Shown here one piece after another: positions 41,658-51,638 of a stretch of 64,000 bases of DNA. How positions within the stretch are numbered: position 1 is the stretch's first letter; the number at the start of each line of letters is the position of its first letter. The position numbers and the translations under genes are program-made. The stretch is taken from positions 1-64,000 of the forward strand of contig NZ_CAKKMF010000006.1 in NCBI RefSeq assembly GCF_918697925.1, in the 5' to 3' direction. The notes under the pieces were generated by a model. The model was not told where the DNA came from. It saw nothing but the letters and a program-made list of their open reading frames with translations, and did no database searches. The DNA comes from Arthrobacter sp. Bi26. GTDB taxonomy: Bacteria; Actinomycetota; Actinomycetes; Actinomycetales; Micrococcaceae.

Positions 41658-43358
41658 CTAGGGGAGCCGCATCGGTTTGAGTTCGTCGAAACGGTCGCCG
41701 GGTCCCGGGTTCTCCGGATGGGTCTTGCCGCCGAGCTGCGTCATGACGCCCCACACTGCGTTCAGGCCTGTGGTCACTGCGCCGTCGGCCCAGCCGCCGG
41801 TCCAGGAGACGCCGTCCCCGGCCAGGTAGATCCCGCGGTGGGCCGCATCCATTCCGTCCTGCATGAAGTGCGTGTACAGCCGTTCCTGGTAGCGGTAGTG
41901 GCCGGGCAGGTTGTCGCTGAACGCTCCCATGAAGTTGGGGTCATCCTCCCAGGAGACAGTGATGGGGTCGCCGACGATGTGCGAGGCGATGTCCACGGTG
42001 GGGTAGATCTGCTTCAGGGAGTGCAGCATGAGCCGGACGCGTTCGTCGGCGTCCAGCGGCAGCCACTTCAGGGCATCATCGTTCCAGGTGTAGGACAGGC
42101 AAATCAGGGCAGGCTGGTCCGGGCCGTTGTCCAGCAGGTAGGTCCCGCGGGTGAGCCGGTCCGTGAGCGTGGTGCTCATGACCTGACGGCCGGTCTGCGG
42201 GTCGAGGTCCTTCCAGAACGGCCGGTCGACGACGACGAACGTCTTGGAGGACTGCATGTAGTGGCTGCGCTCGATCGCGGTCCAGAGCTTGTGGCTGAAG
42301 AGCGATTCGCCGACGTCGATCCGTGCCGAGAGCAGCCAGCTCTGGCACGTCGCAATGACGGCCGCGTACTGGCGCGTCTGTCCCCATTTGTCGGTGACGG
42401 CGATGGGTCCCTGGCTGGCTGCCGTTCCGTCCTCACTGCCGGGAACCCGCCGGATGGCGGCGACGCCGGGCCGCGGGTGCCCGCCGTGCAAGGAAGCAAG
42501 GCTGGTACCCTCCGGCCAGTACGCCAGGCCCGACGGGGCATGGTTCCAGAGCCGTTCGGGCAGGAGCTGGGCGCCGCCGATGATCCGGTGCTGGTCGGCG
42601 TCGGCGTCCACGTAGACGACCCGGAGGATCTCCAGGATGCTGTCCGGGAAATTGGTGTCCCAGCCGCCCGTGCCGAACCCCACCTGGCCGAAGGCCTCCC
42701 GGTATTCAAACGGCAAGGAGGAGAACGCCTTCGACGTGGCCAGATAGCCCGAGAAGGAGATGTCATCGAAGCGCGGAACAAGGTCGTTCCAGAGCTTCTT
42801 GATGGTGGCCAGGTCGCGGGTGCGGATGGCTTCCTGCATGGCGCTGAAGTGGGCGCGTTCCTCCAGACAGTCGTTCCAGGCATTGGAGACTTCCCCGAAG
42901 AAGCCGGGAAGGTCGGCGGCTGTCTCGGCGTAGTGGGCCTGGCCTCCGAGCTCGATCACCGTGCTGCCCGCTGCGGGGGTCAGCGGGTTGGGGAACGGCT
43001 GGGTTTCGATGCCCACGAGGTCCGCGTAGTGGAAGAACGAGGCACCGGACTTCGGGAAACGCATCCCGCCGAGGTCAGCGACGGGGCCGGACTGGCCCGG
43101 CTGGGTTCCGCCGCGAAGCCGTCCGCCGATCCGGGAGGACTCGTACACAACGGGCTTGAGCCCCATTTTCATGAGTTCGTAGGCTGCGACGAGCCCGGAC
43201 ATCCCGGCGCCCACCACGGCCACTTCCGTGCCGTGCATGTCGGCGGGGACGCTGCCGATTCCCGCGGTGTGGGTGATGTAGTCGTCATAGGGGAACGGGA
43301 AGTCGGGGATGAGCATGCTCAGGTTTGCAGTCGGCGTGCTGGTGGCTGCGATGGTCAC
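41658..43358 (-). CDS. L-amino acid 2-monooxygenase, DavB (lysine) / tryptophan type
   Basis: 566 residues. Rossmann motif AVVGAGMSGLVAAYELM with GAGMSG at 50-55, then ADLGGMRFP and the flavin-amine-oxidase ending GVSWTGGWADGAVTTGLNAVWGVM. As I remember it, it is close throughout to lysine 2-monooxygenase of Pseudomonas (openings PDFPFPYDDY..H.AGIGSVPA, PFWKDLDP.TGR). The reaction would be oxidative decarboxylation of an L-amino acid to its amide. Start is GTG 43358. Fourth gene of the operon with the CN hydrolase that would cleave the amide. Trp specificity cannot be excluded. Confidence 0.83.
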   Translation of the reverse strand: MTIAATSTPTANLSMLIPDFPFPYDDYITHTAGIGSVPADMHGTEVAVVGAGMSGLVAAYELMKMGLKPVVYESSRIGGRLRGGTQPGQSGPVADLGGMRFPKSGASFFHYADLVGIETQPFPNPLTPAAGSTVIELGGQAHYAETAADLPGFFGEVSNAWNDCLEERAHFSAMQEAIRTRDLATIKKLWNDLVPRFDDISFSGYLATSKAFSSLPFEYREAFGQVGFGTGGWDTNFPDSILEILRVVYVDADADQHRIIGGAQLLPERLWNHAPSGLAYWPEGTSLASLHGGHPRPGVAAIRRVPGSEDGTAASQGPIAVTDKWGQTRQYAAVIATCQSWLLSARIDVGESLFSHKLWTAIERSHYMQSSKTFVVVDRPFWKDLDPQTGRQVMSTTLTDRLTRGTYLLDNGPDQPALICLSYTWNDDALKWLPLDADERVRLMLHSLKQIYPTVDIASHIVGDPITVSWEDDPNFMGAFSDNLPGHYRYQERLYTHFMQDGMDAAHRGIYLAGDGVSWTGGWADGAVTTGLNAVWGVMTQLGGKTHPENPGPGDRFDELKPMRLP

Positions 43359-43367
43359 GGAGGTCCT

Positions 43368-44198
43368 TTACTGGGGGTGGGCGCTGGCTGCGCTGTGCTT
43401 GAACGGGGAACTGTGAACGAAGGTGGAAAGGTAGCCGGTGTCCCGCCGGGCCTGGCGCACGGTGGCAACCGCAATGTCCGCGACGATGAGTGCCGCGTCG
43501 TCGCCGGCCGCCGCGAGGCGGCGGCCGTACGGATCAGCGACCGTACTCAGGCCGGCGAAGTCCGGGCCGGCGTGGTTGGCGTACGCGATGAACAGTTGGC
43601 TTTCCAACGCGCGGGTGGGCACCACCATCGCCGGGACCAGCCGGGTGTCGAAGGGGTGCGCGTCGGTCTGGCCGCCCGCGCGCAGCGGGACCGCCGTCGG
43701 AACGCAGAGCAGTTCCGCGCCCGCGAGGGCCGCGGCGCGGACAAATTCGGGAAACTCGATGTCGAAGCAGATCCCGAGGGCAACGTTGACTCCGTTGAAG
43801 GGGACGACGGCGGGTGCCTCCTCCCCGGCGTCGAAGGCGCCCTTCTCCGCGGCCCCGAAGAGGTGCTGCTTGCGGTAGCGGGTCAGTTCGCCGCCATCGC
43901 GGTCGAAGAAGGACGCCGAAATGTAGTGCCGGTCCCGGTCGTGTTCGACAGTGGAGCCCACGATCGCCAGGCCCGCGGATACAGCAATGTCCGCGAGCTG
44001 CCTCCGCTGGGCTGCGCCGTCGGTGGTGTGGACCAGGCTGGGCGCATAGCCGCTGACGTACAGTTCGGGCGTCACCAGCAGATCCGCGCCCTGCGCCCGG
44101 GCTTCCTGCGCGCGGGAGGCAAGCCGGTCCAGGTTCTGTTGCGGGGAGTTGACCAGCCCGGTGCCCTGCACGACGGCCACCCTGATTCGGCCGGTCAC
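43368..44198 (-). CDS. Carbon-nitrogen hydrolase (DavA-like amidase)
   Basis: 276 residues from GTG 44198. The nitrilase-superfamily triad is present: Glu45 (LVTPELYVSG), Lys110 (TRYRKQHLF) and Cys144 (LGICFDIEFPE). Relatives include 5-aminovaleramidase (DavA) and other amidases. It overlaps the M20 gene stop by 4 bases (GTGA) and its own stop is 9 bases before the monooxygenase GTG. With DavB-like enzyme it would convert an amino acid amide to the acid and ammonia. Confidence 0.87.
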   Translation of the reverse strand: MTGRIRVAVVQGTGLVNSPQQNLDRLASRAQEARAQGADLLVTPELYVSGYAPSLVHTTDGAAQRRQLADIAVSAGLAIVGSTVEHDRDRHYISASFFDRDGGELTRYRKQHLFGAAEKGAFDAGEEAPAVVPFNGVNVALGICFDIEFPEFVRAAALAGAELLCVPTAVPLRAGGQTDAHPFDTRLVPAMVVPTRALESQLFIAYANHAGPDFAGLSTVADPYGRRLAAAGDDAALIVADIAVATVRQARRDTGYLSTFVHSSPFKHSAASAHPQ

Positions 44199-45586
44199 TG
44201 GACGCCCTCAGGCCGGGCGCCGGACCCGGGAGCCGCGGTGCCGGACCCGGGGGCCGCGGCGCCGTCGAGGTCCCCGTTGCACAGCCGTTCCACCACGCGG
44301 GTGAGCATGTCCACGCCGGCGCAGGCGTCGCCGTCGTTCGTGTACTCACGTTCGTTGTGGGAGATGCCGTCCACGCTGGGAACGAACAGCATGACCGTCG
44401 GGACGACGTCCTTCATGTTGATGGAGTCGTGTCCGGCCAGCGTGAACACCTGGCGGTGGCTGAGGCCCAGTTCGGCTGCGCACTCGGCGGCCAGGGCCAC
44501 ACCGGCGGGCTGGTAGGGGTTGATGCCCCAGGCATGGGACTCCGCGACTTCAATGCTGACGTTCGTCTCCGCCTCGATACTGGCGATGCCGGCGCGGAGC
44601 AGGGCCTTGGCTGAGGCCAGGATCTCCTCGTCGGCTGTCCGCAGGTCCATGACCAGTTCCACCCGGGACGGTACCACCACGGGCGAGTTCGGGTAGACGG
44701 TCAGCTGGCCCACGGAGGTGTGCAGCACGGCGCCGCTGAAGTGGTCCGCGATTTCGCGCAGGAGCACCACCAGTCGGGATGCACCCAACAGCGCGTCCCT
44801 GCGGTCGGCAATGACCGTTGAACCCGTGTGCGCCTGTTCGCCGTGGACGGTCACGCTGTATTTCGCGGCGGCCCAGCAGGCGTGGACCAGACCGATGGTG
44901 GTGCCGGAATCCTCCATCGAGCGGCCCTGTTCGATGTGGATCTCTGCGTAGGCGGCGGCCGTGGGGCCCTCGCCGCTGCCGAGGTGCCCGATTTCGGAGA
45001 GGGCCTCGCTCACGCTGGTGCCGGCGGTGTCAGTGACGGCGAGCGCGACGTCGGCCGGGAGCTTTCCGGTGTAGACGGAGCTGCCCATCATGGACGGGGC
45101 GAAGCGGCAGCCTTCCTCGTTGAACCAGTCAACGACGGCGAGGTTGTATTTGGGCGCACCGGCCGCGCTGCCGCCGTCGGAGGGTGCGGAGGCTGACCGG
45201 TCCGCCAGCCGGCGGCCGGCGTGTAGGGCTGCGGCGACGCCGTAGGCGCCGTCGTACTTTCCGGCCGTCGGCTGGCTGTCCAGGTGCGATCCCACCAGCA
45301 CGAAAGGCGCGCCGGGGTTCCATTCGATGAGTGCGAAGAGATTGCCGATCCTGTCCGTCTCGGTGCGGAATCCGTACTGCGAGGCGAGCGAGGTGAACCA
45401 GGCACGTGCCTGCGCGTCCGCCGCAGTGGCGGCCTGGCGGTCCACGCCGTGGCCGGGTGTTTCCCCGATGGCCGAGAGGCTGCGGAAGTCGCGGAGGAAC
45501 GCCGCGGCCTCGTCAGATGTTTCCTGGCGGGTGCCGGCGGAGGGTCCGGCCAGCGTATGGGTGGGGCGTGTAGCTGCGGCAGTCAT
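44195..45586 (-). CDS. M20 family amidohydrolase (N-carbamoyl amino acid/allantoate type)
   Basis: 463 residues. Zinc ligand segments: [33 protein letters not shown], and GHDSINM. The order matches the hydantoinase/carbamoylase branch (HyuC/AmaB/AllC), which removes N-carbamoyl or ureido groups from L-amino acids. ATG 45586 after GAGGAGC; overlaps the permease stop (ATGA). In this operon it could release an amino acid from a carbamoyl or acyl form before oxidation. Confidence 0.85.
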   Translation of the reverse strand: MTAAATRPTHTLAGPSAGTRQETSDEAAAFLRDFRSLSAIGETPGHGVDRQAATAADAQARAWFTSLASQYGFRTETDRIGNLFALIEWNPGAPFVLVGSHLDSQPTAGKYDGAYGVAAALHAGRRLADRSASAPSDGGSAAGAPKYNLAVVDWFNEEGCRFAPSMMGSSVYTGKLPADVALAVTDTAGTSVSEALSEIGHLGSGEGPTAAAYAEIHIEQGRSMEDSGTTIGLVHACWAAAKYSVTVHGEQAHTGSTVIADRRDALLGASRLVVLLREIADHFSGAVLHTSVGQLTVYPNSPVVVPSRVELVMDLRTADEEILASAKALLRAGIASIEAETNVSIEVAESHAWGINPYQPAGVALAAECAAELGLSHRQVFTLAGHDSINMKDVVPTVMLFVPSVDGISHNEREYTNDGDACAGVDMLTRVVERLCNGDLDGAAAPGSGTAAPGSGARPEGVQ

Positions 45587-47106
45587 GGTGTGTGCTCCTC
45601 GTTGTTGAACCGCGTGGATGAATGCTGGGTGGATGAATGCTGGGTTGCTGGTACTTGTACCGGGATGGCGCCGGTGAGCGGATGGGTCGTGGCGAGCTCG
45701 TTGACGCGTTTCCGCACCGAATACCAGCCGGCAACCAGGGCCGGGATGATGATCGCCAGGGAAGCGACCGTGTAGGTTCCGATCGGGAAATCAAACAGCA
45801 TCAGGACCAGCACCGCGGCCAGGAAGGCCAGCGTGAGGTAGGAGGTCCAGGGCGCACCGAAGAGCCGGAAGGCGGGCCGGGGCATGAGCCCCGCCTTGGA
45901 CAGTTTGTACAGTTTGAGCTGGCACAAAATGATGGTGGCCCAGGTACAGAGGATGGCGAGGGCGGTGGCGTTGATGGTGATTTCGAAGGCCATCTTGGGA
46001 ACAACGGCGTTCAGGCCCACGCCGAGCAGTGTGAACGCGGCGGTGAAGAGGATTCCGCCGTAGGGCACACCGCCGCGGCTCATGCGTTCCATGAACTTCG
46101 GCGCTGTCCCGGTCTGGGCCATGGAGCGGTAGATCCGCCCGGTGGAGTAGAGCCCGGCATTGAGGCTGGACAGGGCGGCGGTCAGGACCACGAAGTTCAT
46201 CACGTCACCGGCGCCCGGCACCCCGATGCTGGCGAAAAAGGTCACGAAGGGTGACTCACCGGCCTTATAGGAGCTGTACGGAAGCAGCATCGCCAGCAGC
46301 GCCGTGGAACCGACATAGAAGATGGCGATCCGGAAGATGACGGCATTGACCGCCTTCGGCATGATCTTCCGGGGGTCCTTGGTTTCGCCCGCGGCGACGC
46401 CGATCATGTCGATGCCTGCGTAGGCGAACACGATGCCCTGCACAATGACGATGGCAGGCAGGAGCCCGTTGGGCAGCAGGCCACCGTGGTCAGTGATCAG
46501 GGAGAGCCCGGGCTGGTGCCCCGCGACCGGGAAGTTGCCTGCGAGGAAGATGCCGCCCACCAGGAGGAACGCCACGAGGGCGCCCACCTTGATGACGGCG
46601 AACCAGAATTCCAGCTCGCCGAACAGCTTCACGGAGATGAGGTTGACGCCGGTGACCACGATCAGGGCTGCCAGCGCGAGGATCCATTGCGGCACGCTGC
46701 TGAACGCCGTCCAGTAGTTCAGGTAGACCGCGACGGCGGTGATGTCCACGATCGCCGTGAGCGCCCAGGACAGCGAGTAGACCCACCCGGAAATGTAGGC
46801 GGCCTTTTCGCCGTAGAACTCCCGAGCGTAGGAGACGAACGAGCCCGACGACGGGCGGTGCAAGACCAGTTCGCCGAGGGCGCGAAGAATGAAGAACGCG
46901 AACACTCCGCAGATCGCGTACACAACAGGGAGTACGGGCCCGGCTGAGGCCAGGCGTCCGCCGGCACCCAGGAACAAGCCGGTACCGATTGCGCCTCCGA
47001 TGCCGATCATCTGGACCTGGCGGTTGGAAAGGCCCTTCTTGTAGCCGGACTGTTCGTCGGGGCGGACGGCCGTTGTCCGCTCCTCGACTGGGTCAATGAT
47101 GGTCAT
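45583..47106 (-). CDS. APC family amino acid permease (AnsP/GabP-like)
   Basis: 507 residues from ATG 47106 after CCAGGAG. Twelve helices; [25 protein letters not shown] is the APC opening motif, followed by the substrate-binding region [24 protein letters not shown]. It takes up an amino acid with protons. It is the first gene of the four-gene catabolic operon, whose later steps suggest a cationic or aromatic amino acid. The last 30 residues carry two tandem [13 protein letters not shown] repeats. Confidence 0.9.
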   Translation of the reverse strand: MTIIDPVEERTTAVRPDEQSGYKKGLSNRQVQMIGIGGAIGTGLFLGAGGRLASAGPVLPVVYAICGVFAFFILRALGELVLHRPSSGSFVSYAREFYGEKAAYISGWVYSLSWALTAIVDITAVAVYLNYWTAFSSVPQWILALAALIVVTGVNLISVKLFGELEFWFAVIKVGALVAFLLVGGIFLAGNFPVAGHQPGLSLITDHGGLLPNGLLPAIVIVQGIVFAYAGIDMIGVAAGETKDPRKIMPKAVNAVIFRIAIFYVGSTALLAMLLPYSSYKAGESPFVTFFASIGVPGAGDVMNFVVLTAALSSLNAGLYSTGRIYRSMAQTGTAPKFMERMSRGGVPYGGILFTAAFTLLGVGLNAVVPKMAFEITINATALAILCTWATIILCQLKLYKLSKAGLMPRPAFRLFGAPWTSYLTLAFLAAVLVLMLFDFPIGTYTVASLAIIIPALVAGWYSVRKRVNELATTHPLTGAIPVQVPATQHSSTQHSSTRFNNEEHTP

Positions 47107-47219
47107 GGAATCTCCTGGCCGGTGAAAGTCTGCTTGCCGCCACGATGCGGCTGACTTCGATCGTCCCAAGGCGCGGGGCCATTGCCCATGACGGCGGAAG
47201 ACAGAAGAGCGGGCAAAAA

Positions 47220-47235
47220 ATGTACGAACATACAT
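47220..47235. promoter_or_regulatory. Palindrome in the divergent permease/PucR promoter region
   Basis: ATGTA-CGAACA-TACAT, 47220-47235, is a perfect 5+5 inverted repeat. It lies 114 bases before the permease ATG and 55 bases before the PucR ATG and is the best operator candidate for the PucR regulator. Confidence 0.45.
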
Positions 47236-47290
47236 CCCTGTGGTGGTCCGCTTCGGGGATGATAGGAGCGGCGAGTCTGGGAGGACTGAT

Positions 47291-48439
47291 ATGACCGAGG
47301 ACGAACGATGGCGTGGTCTGATTGCCGCCGTCGGCACGCAGCTGCCCGAACTCGTGGAAAAGTTCCTGACCCGGATCCTTCCCGACCCGGCCTACGCAGA
47401 CTCGGGTCTCACCCTTGAAGATCTGCGCCGCAGCAGCTTCCGTTCCTTCGCTGCCATGCTCGCGGCCCTCGGCGGGAAGGCCTCGGAAATTGACGCGCTA
47501 GCCGACATTGCCTCCGAACTTGGTGCCCGCAGAGCCCGGCAGGGAGTGCCTTTGGACAGCCTGGTGCGGGCTATCAGGCTGGATTTCTCGGTGCTGTGGG
47601 ATGCCCTGGCCGCCCCTGCGCTCGGCGCAGACCCGGCGCTGCTGGTAGAGAAGGCAGAAGTCGTCTGGGCGACGGTGGACCGGTTCGCAGCCAGCGTCCA
47701 GGAACGGTACCTGAGGGAGCTGCAGGAAATTGAGGGCGCCGATGCCGATCTTCAACAGCAGTACCTGACGCAGCTGTTGGCGCCGGCCGAGCCGTCCCCA
47801 ACGGATCTGTCACGGATAGCCGGCGCCCTGCGGATTAGCCCGCACGCAGTGTTCCTGGTGGCGGCCATCGACCGGAACGACGGTCTGCTGGTCCGGCGGC
47901 GGATCCGGGCGCGCCCACCCCGGGACGTTCCCGTGCTGACCTATGACCAGGGCCACCACACCTTGGTCATCCGGCCCCGGACGGCATCTTCCGACGAAAA
48001 GTTGAGTTTCCAGGAGGCCGCATTGTTCGACGGCGTGGCCGTTGCAGTGGCACCGCACGCCGCCGGGATCGCAGGAGTGCGCACAGCCGTCAGCGCTGCC
48101 AGGGAAATCATGAAGGACCTGCCCATGGGCAGCAGGGGAGTGTTCACGTTGCGGGACCGCTGGTTGTCCATCACGGCCCACCGGCTCTCGCAAGTGGGCT
48201 GCAACCCTGAAAGCCTCATACTTTCGGCGCTTGGTCGGTGCAGCGAGGCGGAGCGGGAACGCCTCTTGGAAGCAGCACGGACGTTCCTGGAACTCGGCAG
48301 CCTCGTGGCAACGGCCGACCGGCTCGCCTGCCACCGGAACACCGTTGTTAATCGGCTGGCGGCGTTCGAGGGCTACACCGGCCTGGACCTTCAAAAACCA
48401 CGCGATAGCGCGCTGGCCCTGCTTGCCATCGGAGGCTAA
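47291..48439 (+). CDS. PucR/CdaR-type transcriptional regulator
   Basis: 382 residues from ATG 47291 after GGGAGGA. The C-terminal helix-turn-helix is present in [37 protein letters not shown], the PucR HTH_30 signature. A long N-terminal regulatory region (about 300 residues) has no domain I can name. It is divergent from the amino acid operon (184-base gap) and should activate it when a substrate is present. Confidence 0.87.
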   Translation: MTEDERWRGLIAAVGTQLPELVEKFLTRILPDPAYADSGLTLEDLRRSSFRSFAAMLAALGGKASEIDALADIASELGARRARQGVPLDSLVRAIRLDFSVLWDALAAPALGADPALLVEKAEVVWATVDRFAASVQERYLRELQEIEGADADLQQQYLTQLLAPAEPSPTDLSRIAGALRISPHAVFLVAAIDRNDGLLVRRRIRARPPRDVPVLTYDQGHHTLVIRPRTASSDEKLSFQEAALFDGVAVAVAPHAAGIAGVRTAVSAAREIMKDLPMGSRGVFTLRDRWLSITAHRLSQVGCNPESLILSALGRCSEAERERLLEAARTFLELGSLVATADRLACHRNTVVNRLAAFEGYTGLDLQKPRDSALALLAIGG

Positions 48440-48513
48440 GCAGCCTTGAACCGCAGCATGAGCGATGGGGGAGGCGTGCGCCAGGGCGCGTCCTTCGTTC
48501 ACGAGCTCGGATC

Positions 48514-49431
48514 TCAAGGATAGGTCGGTATCGCGATGTACTGGTTGATGTTCGTGGACTGGAAAGTCTCAAATGTCAGCCTATCTTGGCCGCCTTGCGG
48601 ATCTCCGACCACGACGGTTTGGTTGGACGAATCCACGCCCAGCAATGCGTAGGAATGATCGGATACCAACTTGCCGTCGTCGTTGGAGGTCCCAAGCGTT
48701 ATGAGGCCGTTCGTGAAATCCTGCTCGATTTGCGCGAAGCTTACTCCCGTCATGGGGCCGCCGGGATTGCGGTCGACGCCCTCCATGCCGGTGATCGCAT
48801 AAAGGGCATTATGCACATCGTGATCCTCGGCGTTGCTGAGATCGGTGCCATCGATGCCGGCATAGCGGTTGCCGTTCGCGGCCGCCCACCCTTTCTCGAT
48901 AATGGCGGCCCATGAAACGTTCTTGCCGTCGATATATTCGATGCCATTTTCAAAGGGTTTGCCGTGGCGATACGGAAGGTCACCATTAACCGTCACTGTC
49001 ACCGGATTGGGCGCGCCGTCATACTTGCTGTGGAATGAAATGGTGTAGGTGCCGTCAGCATTATCGTGAACCATGTTCAAAACGGTCTCCGGCGAGCGCG
49101 CTGCCACTGTCATCAAGGCTGCCAGGAAATAGCAATCGCCGGCATCACCCTGCTTGATATTGTCCAGGTCTTCGGAGATGTCAGGTTGGCCGGCACTATC
49201 AAGCGCGAACAACACCCGGTTCGGGACTTTTTGGAACGTTGCGCGCCCAGTCGCGGCAGGATTACTCACTGGTCGGCCGGATTGTCCCGGAATCGGCGCA
49301 GGGCCGGAAAACGGCGCAACTGTCGACCGGGAAATAGAAACAAACGCAATTCCAAAAATTACCACCACTGCAATCAGTGAAGAAATGATAAGTGCGCGAA
49401 ATTTGGCCGGCCTGGATACTGCACGTTGCAT
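48514..49431 (-). CDS. Secreted C2 calpain-like cysteine protease
   Basis: 305 residues. An N-terminal helix (ALIISSLIAVVVIFGIAFVSI, about 13-33) anchors or exports it. The calpain core shows the catalytic Cys100 in QGDAGDCYFLAALMTVA and His259 in SDHSYALLGVD. Calpains then need an Asn, usually in NPWG; here the same place is GDPQG with Asp277. Codons are less GC-rich than its neighbours, a hint of transfer. Protease activity may be reduced or altered by the Asn-to-Asp change. No partner gene is near. Confidence 0.83.
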   Translation of the reverse strand: MQRAVSRPAKFRALIISSLIAVVVIFGIAFVSISRSTVAPFSGPAPIPGQSGRPVSNPAATGRATFQKVPNRVLFALDSAGQPDISEDLDNIKQGDAGDCYFLAALMTVAARSPETVLNMVHDNADGTYTISFHSKYDGAPNPVTVTVNGDLPYRHGKPFENGIEYIDGKNVSWAAIIEKGWAAANGNRYAGIDGTDLSNAEDHDVHNALYAITGMEGVDRNPGGPMTGVSFAQIEQDFTNGLITLGTSNDDGKLVSDHSYALLGVDSSNQTVVVGDPQGGQDRLTFETFQSTNINQYIAIPTYP

Positions 49432-49680
49432 GCTGCGTGCCCTCCCGTTCTGCGGGCTCCTGCCCGACGGCGGACTCGCTGCGGCAGGGGTCCAACGGCA
49501 CCCCCGCCGTCGGACACTTCTCAGTTGCTTAATTCACCACCTGACCAACAGCTTGCCCCAGGCAACCAGAGTCATGAAAGGGCCGGCAAACGATTCACAG
49601 GCAAGTCCATCGAAGTCACTGCTGTGTCGCGGCATTCCTTGGCGCTACACGGAATTGCATGGCCGTCTTCCGCCCGGGAG

Positions 49681-50412
49681 CTAGCCCTCCGACTGGACCG
49701 GGAGGCCGGCGTGTGCCGGGGTTGGCAGGGGCAGCTTGAGTTTCGAGGTCGCGATGGCGCTGTCCATGACGACGCGGGTCAGGACACCAAGGTCAAATTG
49801 GCCCTTTGCCATCGCGAACAGGTTCTGGACGGCAAGGCCATAGGCCACCGGCCACTGCTCCGGCCGGGGCGCAGCCTGCCGGACGGGTGCCTGCAGGGGT
49901 TCCCACATGGCCAGATAGCTCCGAGGCGTGCCACCGGCATTGGTTCCCGGAGCGAAGCGCGGCAGGCCGAACTCCGCTCCGCCAAGGGTGCTCGCGCTGT
50001 GGTGGAAGAGCTCGTTGAGGTCCGGCACCTGGGCGCCGTGCTGCTGGGCTGCCCCAGCCACCAGACTCCAGACGGAGTGCGTGGACTCCGCGAGCGGACG
50101 GTTGATGGCATCGCCAACGAAGTATTCATCGCCGTTGGCGCCACCGACTGTCAGCAGTGACAACCCCCGGTACTGTGCCGCGCCCGAGTTGAGCCCTTCC
50201 AGTGCTGCGATCTGGCACGCCCGGCCGGCCAGCGCACCCAGGGCGGTCGCCAAAGACTCGACATGGACGCCACGCTCATCGCGCATTGCTCCGAGCAGCC
50301 GTTCCAGGACGATCCGGCCCGCCAGTTGCGCTCCCGGAAGGGGATCGAATGCCGGGGATGGCGCTGCCGCATCGCGGGGCAGGCCGTTCTTGCGGTTGGA
50401 CTTACCGAACAT
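49681..50412 (-). CDS. Conserved protein of unknown function
   Basis: 243 residues from ATG 50412, preceded by GGGGGA. The first 20 residues are basic and flexible (GKSNRKNGLPRDAAAPS), then a helical core GAQLAGRIVLERLLGAMRDERGVHVESLATALGALAGRACQIAALEGL and VGDAINRPLAESTHSVWSLVAGAAQQHG follows. There is no signal peptide or membrane helix. I recognise no family. It seems to be transcribed alone, upstream of a gene-free stretch. Confidence 0.6.
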   Translation of the reverse strand: MFGKSNRKNGLPRDAAAPSPAFDPLPGAQLAGRIVLERLLGAMRDERGVHVESLATALGALAGRACQIAALEGLNSGAAQYRGLSLLTVGGANGDEYFVGDAINRPLAESTHSVWSLVAGAAQQHGAQVPDLNELFHHSASTLGGAEFGLPRFAPGTNAGGTPRSYLAMWEPLQAPVRQAAPRPEQWPVAYGLAVQNLFAMAKGQFDLGVLTRVVMDSAIATSKLKLPLPTPAHAGLPVQSEG

Positions 50413-51005
50413 GTTGTCCCCCAAAGTGAAGTCGTGCCGGACAGTTTGTAGTTGACGCCCGGCAAAGAACCGTGAATCGGGACAGCATATGCGCTCTGGA
50501 GGAGATCTCCTAGGCCCTGCGCACATCGCCCGCCAACGGTGCCGGTTGGGCCGGATCACCTCAAGCGCCTGCTGCAGCGGGGGAGCGCGGTCTGCCGGCG
50601 AGGACGGAAGGGGGCCGGCGTCGGCGGCTTTTTTGTGGATGACCTCATGCCGCGTTGAGGCAGCGGGGTGCCGGGGCATTGCTGGGGACCATGGACAGCG
50701 GCCGCGGGCGGGCCGGGCGGTGTACTTGTCAATGCAGGCGCTCCATCTCTTGTTCAGTGGTCTGGTTTGGTCTGTGCTGTGGTTCCCCGCCGTCGTAAAT
50801 GTTGGTATCTACATCAAGGGATTCGCCGGTCCCGTACTCGTGGCACTGTTCTGCATCGCAGGTTCTGCTCTGCGACTTCTACGCCCAAGGTCCCTGAGCA
50901 GCGCATAGTCCCCGCTGTGCACCACGCGACGCTAGGCCGTTGATAAGCAACTGCAAGTGTGCTTGTTTAGCAAGTAGCGCAGATCCAGAAGGGGTGTCAC
51001 TCGAC
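50413..51005. other. Stretch without a convincing gene
   Basis: 593 bases. A 58-codon plus frame at 50732-50908 (MQALHLLFSGLVWSVLWFPA and GPVLVALFCIAG) could be a two-helix membrane protein but lacks a ribosome binding site. Nothing else looks coding. Confidence 0.35.
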
Positions 51006-51638
51006 ATGAGATTGACGACGACGACCAACGTCTCGGTGGACGGCGTGATGCAGGGGTTGGGCGGACCTGACGAAGACCGCAGCGGGGGCTTCAACCGCGG
51101 GGGATGGGCCATACCTCTTCTCGATTCCGAAACCGGGGACTATCTCAACCAGGTCTACGGCGGTGCGGCCGCGTTCCTCTTCGGCCGCCGGACGTACGAG
51201 ATCTTCGCCGGCTACTGGGGAACGATGATCGATCCGACCACGAACCCGATCGCCGCCGCACTGAACAGCCGGCCCAAGTACGTGGTATCGACCAGCCTCA
51301 CCGACCCTCAGTGGGCGGGCACGAGTGTCCTGAGCGGCGACGTCGCCGCGGCCGTCCGTGATCTGAAGGCGCAGCAAGACGGCGAACTGCTGGTGCCCGG
51401 CAGCGGTGCCCTCGTCCGATGGCTGCTCGCCAACGACCTGGTCGACCAGCTCGACCTGCTCACCTACCCCGTCGTCGTCGGCCAGGGCACACGGCTGTTC
51501 CCCGATTCCGGCCCCGACATCGCGCTCGAACTGGTCAACACGCGGACCACTTCCCGCGGCATAACCATCCAGACCTATCGGCCTCTCGGGCGTCCGGAGT
51601 ACGCAACGTCCACTGTGGACCCCGAACACGTGTTCTAG
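51006..51638 (+). CDS. Dihydrofolate reductase-fold (RibD C-terminal-like) protein
   Basis: 210 residues from ATG 51006 after AAGGGG. RLTTTTNVSVDGVMQ and GGAAAFLFGRRTYEIFAGYWG, KYVVSTSLTDP, ELLVPGSGALVRWLLANDLVDQLDLLTYPVVVGQGTRLF are the pattern of the DHFR/RibD-C family. Such proteins bind NADPH; most, including this one, are of unknown substrate (YyaP/YwjB group). It stands alone. A shadow frame covers the opposite strand but has no family pattern. Confidence 0.87.
   Translation: MRLTTTTNVSVDGVMQGLGGPDEDRSGGFNRGGWAIPLLDSETGDYLNQVYGGAAAFLFGRRTYEIFAGYWGTMIDPTTNPIAAALNSRPKYVVSTSLTDPQWAGTSVLSGDVAAAVRDLKAQQDGELLVPGSGALVRWLLANDLVDQLDLLTYPVVVGQGTRLFPDSGPDIALELVNTRTTSRGITIQTYRPLGRPEYATSTVDPEHVF

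Noticed and set aside
41718..44516. Plus-strand open frame of about 930 codons opposite the monooxygenase and hydrolase genes
   Set aside because: It covers three well-supported minus-strand genes with catalytic motifs and has no domain of its own.
50732..50908. Two-helix membrane protein of 58 residues
   Set aside because: No ribosome binding site, no terminator, and low-complexity surroundings; kept only as a note in the gap entry.
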